Shown: piece after piece, positions 27,201-39,200 of the stretch | How the letters are laid out: each line of letters begins with the position of its first letter | Numbering within the stretch: position 1 is the first letter of the stretch | NCBI GenBank assembly: GCA_030248215.1 | Contig: JASANG010003223.1 | Location: 124,001-188,000 of the forward strand | Source: Enoplolaimus lenunculus | Lineage: Eukaryota > Nematoda > Enoplea > Enoplida > Thoracostomopsidae | Reading direction: 5' to 3' | Length of the DNA: 64,000 bases | The notes under the pieces: generated by a model | What the model was told of the DNA's origin: nothing | Databases searched by the model: none | The model's input: only the letters and a program-made list of their open reading frames with translations | Made by a program: the position numbers and the translations under genes

Positions 27201-30200
27201 CAGTTAGTTATGTAGATATTCAGGGAGGTGGAATCAAATACTTAACAAGTTGATAACTATTAACGTACAACGCTAAGCAGGGTAAAAGAGCCTTTATTTT
27301 AGCTTATCAAATGTGCTCATTCTCTGCAAATAAAACGGAAATTTGGCTAATAGTAAAATATTCGAAAAAAATTATTTTGATATCGTTTGGCACGCACCTG
27401 TAAGCACCAACAATACAGCCAACCCCAACGAAACGCCTACAATAATCAGACAAGAAACCAGACAAAGTTTTACTGCTACCAAACGGCTGCTATTCCTTCT
27501 TTGGTGTCCATTGTTGTTATGGTGATTAATATCAAGTCTATTCAGCGATTTTGTTCCTTTAGCGATGCCTCGTTGAAGACTGTGCAAATGATAAGGAGGT
27601 TGCGGTTCTGGCCTAAGCGTAGTCAAACAGGGTTCTATAACGTCGCTTGCAAATTGAACTCGATGAGCAGAATTCGAACTATGATGACGTTGAGGCAACT
27701 CATGATGCGAATCTGCGAAAGTACGCGACTTGTTTGCCATAGACAAGGCCCCATATACCACCGATAGTTTACGTGCAGTTGCTATTGGAGATACTCCACT
27801 GTTGCGGTGTTCTGTAAGACGTTCCACTGGTTGAATGCCATTTTTGACTGTTAGCGTATTCTCAAAACAACTTGTACCGTTTCCGGTAAAGTAGTACTTG
27901 TTAATCGCCGGGGTGTTCGTCCGGTTTTGGTTCATAACGTCCGGCAGTGAAATTGTTGGAAAGAAATTACACCGTTTGCTATCAGTTGCCGCTTGTCAAA
28001 CTTACTGATTTATAGCTACCTATTGAATTCTTCGGTACTAGAATTCGTTAAATTTTCACGATACTTGAGCAAGGTTGTAAGCAAACTTAAAATTAATTAG
28101 ATGAAACTAAGATTAGCGTTGCGCTTTAAAGTAATATGGCAAAATCAGTAGCACCTGGGCCGGAAAAAGTGTTAATAATTACCTGTACTATTCAATTTAG
28201 GATAGCTTGTACAAGAATTAAGCTTTCGAAGACGAAGATTTCTGTAAGATTGTATTTTACTTCCTCGATCCTCCTTTGAGATCATGTATGGTTGTGCAAC
28301 CCCTCTAGACAAGGGTAGGGTCGGCCAAAAACGCAACGCCGGTTGGTACATTTTATACCGCGGGGAACCCGAAGGGTTGCACATTCTTGTATCAGTCGTA
28401 GTGGGACTACATTTATTGAGCGAAGCTCGAACACACGTAAGCAATTAAGGTAATATGCAAATTAGTTGTTAGCTAACTATTCCTTTGTCGGTTTTGGAGG
28501 CTTGTAAGCAATTTCTTCAGATTCCTCGCCCCAAAAACCCTTCAGCCACCCTAATAATTTTTGAAATAATTTAAAAAGTCCTAATTTTGTCTTGTCAATT
28601 AAGCTAATATGCAAATTAGCTATTAGCTAACTATTCAATCATCGGTTTTGGAGGTTTGTAAACAATTAATACAGGTTCCTCGCACCCAAAAACCTTCAGT
28701 AAACCCTAATAATTATTGAAATAATTTAAAAATTCCTAGTTTTGTCTTGTCAATTAAGCTAATATGCAAAATAGCTATTAGCTAACTGTTCAATTATCGG
28801 TTTTGGATGTTTGTAAGCTATTTATTCAAATTCCTCTCACCTAAAAACCCTTTAGTGCTGAAATTATATTGCTTTTAACCGTAATAATTAGCGAAATATT
28901 GTAAAAGCCCTAATTTAGGCTTATAAACTATGCTAATATGCAAATTATGTATTAGCTAACTGCTCAATTATCGGTTTTGGAGGTTTGTAAACAGTCTACG
29001 CATATTTGTCGCACCCAAAACCCTTTAATGCTAAAATTAGATTGCTTCTAACTGTAATACTTAGTGAAATATTGTGGAAAGTCCTAATTTAGGCTTAATT
29101 AATTATGCAAATTAGCCTGTAGCTAATAAACGGCTTAAAATTTTAAAACCTCAATGCGAGGTTAATACCCCTGGATAATTGGCTTTCCAACAAAACAAAG
29201 TTTATCAAAATCGGTTGAGCCGTTCCCGAGATTCTTTTCGGACGGACAGACGGACAGACGGACAGACGGACGGACGGACATCCACCTTTCGACCCCCAAG
29301 TACAAAACATAAAACGCTTCGCGAAACTCCGAGCTTCGCTCGGAGTTTCGCTTCGCGCAATCATATACTCTTGATTATATCAATAGCGTTAGAACTATGG
29401 GCCCATGTATAGAACAGGGCCGGAACAGTAGTATAAGCATATTCCTAATCCTAAGCCTGAGCCTAAGGTTAAGCCTAAGCGTATGGAAGAGCCTATTCCT
29501 AAGCCTAAGCCAAATCCTAAGCCTAAGCCTAAGCCAAAGCCTAAGCCTAAGCAAAAAAGTAGTCTAAATCTTAAACTGACTCTATTATAGCCCCTCCGGA
29601 ACACGTTCCGGCCCTGTTCTATACATGGGCCAAACTATGAAAGTTTACATATTTAGTGCAGAAATGTCAAAACGACAAAATTTAACTATTTCGGTAGATA
29701 TCGATTGTAGATGAATGCAAGCGAAGGGCACGGCATGAATGAGTGGTGTGCGCTGACATCACTGGCGTATAGAACTGGGATATATTCCCCCGAGATTTCG
29801 GAAAAAACTCAAAAGAGGCACTTAGTTCTGCAGGCTGTAAAAATAAGCCTTAACGTTTTCTTACTCACTCCATTCGCTCGCGTAGCCTTTTAGATATGGT
29901 CATTCCCTGAAATATAATCCCGGTAACGCCCCGGCGGATACACGTGAGCATAGGCGTAAGGTTTAAAGAGCAGAATAGATACATAATTCAATATAATATT
30001 CATTAGCAAACTAACGGTCAAAAACACCGAAATTTTTTGCTAAAAGAATCGTCCGCCGTATGGAGGACTAAATATCCGCAAAAGTAGATGTTCAATAAAA
30101 AGAAAATTGTTTTCCAAAATATTTGACAAAACCAAAAATGATACAATCTCAACAATTTATAAGGTGAAAATACCGGAGTGCAAGCCGACCAACGCAACAA

Positions 30201-33200
30201 AACAGCAACTACTTGCTGTTGCATACAACGGTTAACACAACTCGATACACGTTTGAAAGTTTTAATTAATCAGAAAAAAATTACAAGTTGCTCGACGAGT
30301 TTTTATGGTTAAGAAAATAATGTTCACTTTTCATATTTCAAATTGCACATTATGCGGACATTACGTGGTTAAAATATACCGTTCACAAGCTAAACAAATG
30401 AATATTTTATAACTACGCTGGGTGCGCTGTGGTTGTTCAAAGGAAAAATAAAAGCAACTTATTTGCTGCTAAGTTTAGACAACTACCGCAACATTGGTTT
30501 CCGTTTCAAAACAACATTAGCGTTCGATTTTGTTAAAGTTGATGATAATACGTTTTTCCGCATAGCGAAAACGTTCTTGTTAACGGTTCTGTCAAAACAA
30601 CTGAATATGAAAAGTAAAAATAAATCCAAACTCTGGCCACGAAAATTAAAATTAGCAATCAGCCAAACTTTTTGCGCCGTCTAAAAATGGAGTTGACTTG
30701 ATTTTGCACGATTTTATCCGTTCGTACGATTTTCTCCCTATTAGGTGTATAAGAAATTATTTGTTCTGTATCGGTTCTTAAAATTGGCATTACACTGTAA
30801 ATTTTGGTGAGTTGATTAATCAACTCAGATAGAGAATCAGTTATTTATGGTCATTTCTGAGTTAATAACAGTAAATATTAACTTACTCTGAGCTGATTTA
30901 ATTCCAGGTTCCGTTGATTAATTAACTCAAAATGAGGTTGAGCATTTTAGAATGCTGACTTCTGAAAAACCTAATTCAGAGCTCAGACTTCTGAGTGGAT
31001 TTAACTCGTTGTGAGTTAAAATCAACTCACTGGAATTAACAGTGTAAGATCATGACGTTCATTGTTGAATACGTATACGATTTACTTAAAGCCCCTCGCT
31101 TGTTTTTGACGACAACAGAAGGTACCGTGTTTGTACAAAGGTTATCGCAAATAATATATTCAAATATATTAGGTACAAATTTTCCCAACGCATAGCTCAA
31201 AGGTTTAGAGTTAGGTTTAGGAATATGCTTATACTACTGTTGCGACACTCAGATATACATGGGTCTTGAATGACGCGAGACGTATTTGACACAAAAAGAT
31301 CCTAGATTGGCTTCGTTCTCTCTTCCCACGAATTAACGCTGATGCCGACTAGTTATATTTTAGGTTTTCGAGTTTTTGCGAACCGAGTGGGTGTCAGGAC
31401 TGAATTGTTTTCCCCAATATGGCAAACGTGTATATGTTTTCGAAATAAACAAACAATATTGCAGCGAGGGTAAATTCATCATTTCGTTTCCAATTTCCAC
31501 TTCCAAAGAGCAAAAATTCAATAAGGAGAAACGGACTCCAGCGCTCGCTTAAACCAACTCCAGTTTAACCTCGATGAATTGGAAAACAAAATAAATTATT
31601 CGAACAAAAAACGTTTCCGGTCCGAGCAAGCATGCCACAAAATCAACAAATCCATCACAGACCAAGTATTGATCTTTAAGCTCTTATAATGTGCGTTTGC
31701 TAAATTGTATTCTACGTTTTAAACATGCAAATGACCATCAATAATACAGACTATTACCAACGTTTTAGCGTTATCCACTGTGAGCTTATTTCAACTCACA
31801 TTTTTGTAATGAAATGTTGAATCCTCATAAATAGTATATTATGCGACCGGCTTCAATTTATCCCCGATTCCTTGGAGATGCGTTACGAACGACGAAGTAA
31901 GTCCGAGTATAAATGGAAAGGTAAAATACAAAAGTTACAATTTAGACTTTTCAGATTAAGTTCGTTTACATCAGCAGTCAGCGAGACCGAAGCGTTCTCA
32001 GCGGCACTGAGTTGCTAAATGATTCGAATTTGACGCTAACGAAGTCGAATTCGACTCAGTGCTGTACCGAAAAGTCTATTTCGGAGAGAGTCAATTTGAC
32101 TCACCATTTTTTACAGTGTATATGTAGCCTGGTTTCCTTGTTTATAACAAGATTTCAATTAAACTGGACTAGTTAAAAAATCTGTTTAAAACAAATAATT
32201 TATCTTTTCAATTCGCTGGCGGAACCGAGGGGGAGAAAGGAGTACACAGGCCATGGACCACAGATCACAAACGAAAACCAATATTTTGTCTTAAAATAAA
32301 GCGACCAAATTGCATATCGCTTCCGGCATGATTCGCTGTACAGCTTTTTTTAGTTATTTATATATTGACACCTTTTCCGCAGCTAAAACCCATTGATAGA
32401 CTTAGTGTTTAGTACCACGTTTGTTTTTGCAAGCTTAGTTTTGTGCGCCGTTTAGCATTGATTAAGATTATATATTGAGGTGTGGTTAGTTCAAACTGTG
32501 GTTATTATAATCACATCTAAAAACAAAATTAGTGACATTTTGAAATAATGAAAACAATGCAAGGTTTGTTCAAAATGAACCTTTTGAAGATTCACACGGG
32601 CCAGTCACTGTTCATTTTTGGGTAATCAACAAGAAACCAAACCGGAAATAGTGGTTTTCTCGCAAGCAAGCAATTTCTAAATTAGCATGGAAACGAAACA
32701 TAGCAAATTGGACTTAGAACCACCATTCCAATGTTGTTCTTAGTAAACAACCAAGAAGCGCACTTTAATTAGAGTTGTGACAAATTAAACTCTAGTCCAC
32801 GCTACCTAAACCTCGATTAGTTCATTCACGAAAAACACAGACGCTATTGACTCAGTTCCCTTAGCGGTGAAACCCGCTAATTCTGACGGAGTAGGCTACG
32901 CGATATATAATAGTGGAAAAAAAGCCCAGAGATCGATACCATAGGCAACCGAATCGCAATTTTGTGCTAAATCCTACCTGTTATAGGGATATGGTTTGAA
33001 CGACCGCTCCGATCTGTCAGCGATTTCCATAAAATAAACAACAAAAACAATTACATTTGCGTAAATTTGAACTCTAAATTTCATATACATCATTCATGGG
33101 AACGCAACAGGTGCATGCAGTAAACACCGACTATCACAAAAATTGGCCGAATTTAAAAGTTAATTTCTGATAGCGAAAAATTGCCTCCGGATATTTAGCT

Positions 33201-36200
33201 AAAGTATTATTTGCGTATTTATTCAGTACGGAACTACAATAAAGATGCGTCTGGTAAAACAGAAAATTCACACCATGGAGACGCGTTACGAGCCATTTAA
33301 GTAAGTACCTGTATAAAATAAAAATATAAAATAGAAAAACTGCAATATAGACTTTTCAGATTAAGTTCGCTTACATCAACAGACTAGCGAGTGGCCTACC
33401 GAAGCGTTCTGAACGGTGGAACCCAGAAGATTAAAAATACAACACAGACATTATTGTTTAAAATAAACTTGGCAAATCGTTACAGATGATACTGTAGTGA
33501 CCCGAATAATAGGGGGGCTGATATTTATTTGTGGTCTCCAGAGAATACCGCCCTATTATTCGGTTACGGACTGTTATTTATTTTTAACCCACCCTCCGCC
33601 ACCATTCCTTACTGATATATATCCGGTACTGCAACTATCCGTTGAATTAAACGTTTATTTGTCTTGTATCAAAAGCTTGAGAGATAATGCAAGGTTATAC
33701 TTTGGAATATTACTTTCAAAAGTTAAGCACGCTTTAAAATTTCGAACTCAAGTTTATTTGGTCCTGGAGTCATTTATGCGCTACAATTAGAGATAATTGA
33801 CATTTATGGACTCTAATTAGGGTTTAGTGACTTTTCGCTCACGGACTCTTATTTGGGATACGGACTCCTATCGATTGGGACTCAAAATGGGGACCCCCTC
33901 TTATTACCCCGCTGCTATTCGGGCCGCTACAGTACATAAATTAACTCTGGTCCGCGTTACCTAGAACTATAAGTGTTAATTAAAGAAAAAACAGGCCCTA
34001 TTATTTCAGCCAATGTAGCAACGGATCCAGATATTTTAACGGAAGTGGCCATACGAAATGTCAGGGTACCGCTATACTTTTGATGCCATTCGACGCCGGT
34101 CGTATGTCATGCGCTGTCCGTCACCGTTCGCTGCTTTGTCACCGTTTGGCGCCGTCTATCGTGCCCCACCGTACGGTATCGTACGCCAGTTACCATAAAC
34201 GATACCGTATGGTGACAGCCGGCTCCGCACAAGTATATGGCCACTCTAATGGTGAAAAGAACCCGAAATCAAAAGGAACACATAGCCATGCAAAATTTTA
34301 GGGCTTACTCCTCCTGTCATAGGGGCATATTGGGATGACCTCTCAAATCTGTCACGAAGTTCCATAAAATGAACAACAAACACAATTATATTTGCGTCAA
34401 TTTTAACTCCAAATTTCATATACATCGTTCGTGGGAACGCAACAGGTGCACCGCAGTAAACACCGACATCTCAAAAATCGGCCGAATTTAGAAGTTAATT
34501 TTTGATATAGAAAAATTGCCTCTGGTTGTTTAGCTAAAGTATTATTTGCGTATTTATTCAGTACGGAACTATAATAAAGATGTGTCTGGCAATACGAAAA
34601 ATTCACTTAAAGTGATCGAAATAAGCCTTCCTGACAGCCTCTAGCCAGCTGAACAATTAGCTAAATGGGTGGGGCCAAAATTTCATGAAGGGCACACAGA
34701 GATTTGAAACGGCTTAAAACGCTACTAAAATTTTTATAGGGTGACGAAATTTATTTAGTAAAGATAAGTCCCCAGTCCATCTTTGAATGCGGGCATGGCC
34801 TTATTTTCCTCTGGAATACGGGCATGGACTCCTATTCCTCTCTTATTAACGAATCTACGAGCAAAATTCTGTATGTATTTAAAACGTGTATTTTATATTG
34901 CTTTCATCATGACACTTTAAATTTTAAAGCGCTTGCATGTCAAATGTTTAACTTTCTCGATATTTTAAAAATTTAAACTGGTCATTTCAAATGCTGTATA
35001 TAGATCTGCTTTGGCCGAGATTTATAAGAACCGACATTCTTCGAAAGAGAATCTTATGCGCTGACCTTGTTGTGCTGAAAGTATATACTTTCAGACTCGT
35101 TTGATACGCAAAATTCTTGTTCACTGACATTCAAAATTTTCCAAGATTCTTGTTCAATTTGAGTTAAACAAGGATTTATACATGAAACCCGGGTTACAAC
35201 ACGAGGAACGTCTACTTGGGTGCGAGGGCAAAGAAAATTGAACCACCTAATACCACTATCACTTCCCTATAGCGCATACATAGATAAGGTACTCAGGAAA
35301 CGAAATTATGCTTAAGCCTGGCGTTAAAGTGTTTCAATTTCCTACAGTCAGAACATCTGTGTATTGTCTAGTTGCAGCAAATATCAACGTGTAAAATTTC
35401 ACTCGAAAAATTCAGCATAACACCGTTTGAACCGCTCTTCCTTGGGTCTGCCAATAATTTAACACCAAAACCGTATTGTATAAACCAGGTAGGTACGTTG
35501 ACAAAGTTCTAACATCACATCATTGAGTTTCAGTCTCGTAGTCTTGTATTGCCCGTATTGCAAAAGAAGTCTGCTAAAATCTATACACGCTCGTTGAACA
35601 AGAAATATTTATCATAATATTCAAACGATAAATTGCAATTATAAGCGCATGCATGCGTCTTTGTTGTGTTACTATGCTAGGCATCTTCGAGCCCATACAT
35701 AAACCCCTGAATACGTGAGTGGATATTCCCGAGTTCCATTAGTGACCACGATGAAATGGGTATTAATGAAGTAGGTCAATATATAAACGCGGCTTTTGCG
35801 AAAGAGAGTGACCTGGCTATCACATGAGCAATATATATATGTACAGAGGTGTGACCAGTGGTTCATTTCATGAGTGTATAACGTTAATATGCTGAAAGGT
35901 TTTGGGAGTACGATGACAGGGAGTGAAAAAATTTTTGACATCCATAAGCCAAATGGGTATTCGAAAACCTGTAAAAGTGCGTTTTCTGCTTCGCTAACAT
36001 TTCGGTGGCTATATTGTCATATCACCCCATTGCATACGCCTGAACACATATGTTACACGGATGAAACAAAAGTATGGAAATGATCAGCTGGCCCGCGGTG
36101 ATAAGTTAGCGTTGCGCTATACTTTTCTGAAGCTGGCGCCGGTGATCGCCGCCACACGACGGCACACGAAGGCTTGCGGTACTTTTTAATAAAAGGTTTT

Positions 36201-39200
36201 AAGCGCAATCCTCTGAGTACACAATTCGGTGGTATAGGTAGTTTTATATCAGTTGATTTACAGCGAATAAAAACAGTGCTGTATAGGTTAGCTTGAAATA
36301 CTTTTTGTTTAAGCTAATTAAAACACTTAATCCACTGCCTTGGTTTAATACGATGATAAAAGGACAATGCGAATAGCAACTGGTTTTTGCAGTCCCAAAG
36401 TCGGGCGTTTTGGATTAAGATTCAGCTGATTTAAAAAACTTTATTATTAAATGAAAGTAAACGCTGTCAACAAAGTATTTTCATTAAAAAATAGTATGAA
36501 ATTTAAGTTGATTATTTAAATGCACACCTCGAAGCAGGTTCAAACTTTCACAGAGTGTCATTCACTCGTTAGAAATAGAAAGTTATCTAACGTATCACAA
36601 GCGTCGTATACAAGGGGAACGATAGGGGCCTAAATTTTTCCCGAAATTTCTGGAGAGACAAGAAACACATGCACTGTAAATTCCAATGAGTTGATTAATC
36701 AACTCAGCTAGCGAGTTGGTTATTTCTGAGTTAATACCAGTAAACATTAGTTCACTCTGAGTTGAGTTGATTTTCACTCTGATTTGAGTTGACTCTGGAT
36801 GAGTTGATTGATTAGCTCAGAATGAATTGAATTAACTCAAAATACTGAGTTCCGATAGCCCTAACTCAGACTGGGCGAATAAACTCATTCTGAATTAAAA
36901 TCAACTCACTGAAATTTACAGTGTGCCTTTGGAGGACTATAAAATAACCTGTTGGATTTATTTAAAAAAATTAGGCTACGCTCCCAAACTGAATTCTTGC
37001 TTACGGTCCGGTTAACATTAACTGGTAAAACCGATTATATACTCGTTGGCCACACAGATCTCTATATTAAAACTCAATGCTTCCTCTAAACCAAAAACCG
37101 CTTGCACCATTTTGCATTTGGCTAATGTTTTAGTTTTGTTTTTAACAAAATTGCTCGTATAAACTGTAGCCGTCTGTAAAATTTAATAAGCATTCCCTAA
37201 CGAAAATAATTAACCAACATTAACTATTAGATTGGTGCATGCATGGTGGAGTTTATTCGCGCATGACTTACGTTTATGTCGGCTTTTTCTAACCGTAATA
37301 CAAAAATAACGCGCTCAAAATGTATGTGCTTCAAACTGTGAAATTCGGTACGTTTATCATGACTAACACCGATGGTAAACTAAATGAAAACAGCGTAAAT
37401 ATTTGTTTGCATATTAACCGGAGTAACCAGTTGAAAATAGCCTCGCACTAAGGGTCAATGTATAGAACAGGGCTGTACAGCATCATAAGCATATGTCTAA
37501 GCCTAAGCCTAAGCAAAATTAATCTAAAGCTAAACTAAACTTATTGCAGTCCCGCAGATATGGTTAACCTTTTCATCAGCCTTATTACGCCACTATCGGA
37601 CAACAAGTTGTCGGGCTACGAATAGTAGTAGAATTTTTGCATATCTCGGAAAAATGCAAAACGGTTCCACAACTACGCAACATTTGAATCTGTGTACGAT
37701 TTTTAGTTCGATATTTTAGCTAAGAAACCACGAAAAGCCTCCAATGCCTAAACGTATTAAGCCTAAAGCCTAAGGGTAGCGCAATAGTTTTTGAAAAGTG
37801 TCGTCCGGCGCCGTTCGTTATCCACCGACATCACACGTTACCAGTGCGGCATCTTACTCGAATTGCTGATGTACGACACCACACGTATAACACCACCCTA
37901 ATCAAATTAACACTACTTGAGGGGGGGGGACAAACAAGTAGCGAAATTAGAACACGTTGAACTCGACCTTGTTCGAGATTATCCGACGTTTTAGCTTCCT
38001 TATTCGATCACGTGCAGCAAACTAGAATCGTTTAGTTTTATGCAACTTAAACAAGGCAATTGAATTAAACGTAAAGAAGTTTTTAAAAGACATTGTATAC
38101 ATATGTCAATTTTGAATTGTATAGAGTTCCAGCCGTCTACCGGTTGTTCTTTTTCACTTTCACAAACTTAAATTTGTCTCAAGGGTAATATAGTGAAGTG
38201 TCAAAAAAAGCAAAGAAAAACACAGTTAGCGATACATGCAAACGCTACTATGTTTAAATGCGAGACAGCTGCTAAATCTCAATCGACATGATATGGGCAG
38301 ACAGTTGACATTCGTGGCCCATATTAACAATATTGGCTTGCGTACTACGCCTAAGCCAAAACCTTAATTTAAGCTTAAGCCTAAACCAAAGTCTAAACAG
38401 TAAGCCTAGGTTTGCCAGTCTTACTAATTGACGCCGTCCTTTTGTCTCCCAGACCGGAGTCCCTAGTAATTAACATAGGCCAGTTAGAGTAAAAAAATAG
38501 AATAACCGTTACAAATTAGCAAACCCGAGAAATAGCTTTATCTATTTCAGTGAATTTCTAACCGCTTCTCTAATTCTGGTTTCAACTGCGGCAAATTCTA
38601 CTTCAAATTCAAAATAAGATTCGATGTATATATAAATACGTTGAAAACATTAACAATAGACTAAAATTAAACAACCCTTTTTAGCTTCAATCACCGCGGC
38701 ATAGCAGGATTTTATTCGGGAAGAGTATAATCTCGAAGAGTACTCTAAATCCTGGTTAAGTGCTTTTTTCTTGTCTTTCTGCGATTTTCTTGAGAGGAAA
38801 TACCCTTTTTCGATTCCTGCCCTTGTATAATCCACTGGCCATCCGCACATAAAAGTATGAAATACTTTTTTTTCAATTACAACAGTCAACTTGCCTGAGA
38901 GTTGCGTTTTATATTTCTATTTTTATATTTCAAAAACGCTAAAACTCGGCTATACGGCTGGTGTTCATTAGAATGCTAGACACAAATCCTTTAGGCTAAC
39001 AGACTCACAGACTAAAACAATATCCGTAATTGGAATATTTGAATACAGTCAATATATACAGCATTTCCAACGTGTAACGCTGCACTAAGCAAAGTACAAT
39101 CTGTCTTGCACTTTTAAGTAAAGATGCAATCAGGTCACTGGATCATGCGTCAAACATTTGAGAAGTTTGATGTGTCACACACGATGAGCCATGGGTCAAA

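Larger units (their letters stand above)
32780..34592. repeat. Tandem segmental duplication (two copies split by insertions)
   Basis: Copy A (32780-33262) and copy B (33935-34592) share AACTCTGGTCC-like starts, then CTCTAAATTTCATATACATC, GGGAACGCAACAGGTGCA, AGTAAACACCGAC and GCTAAAGTATTATTTGCGTA. A full MITE (33492-33932) lies between them and a CGTCCG element (34063-34249) interrupts copy B. A third, weaker relation (CTTTTCAGATTAAGTTCG) links 31940 and 33350. Confidence 0.75.

Noticed and set aside
29395-29604. Gly/Leu-rich repeat protein frame on the minus strand
   Set aside because: It is the translation of the CCTAAG hexamer array inside a MITE.
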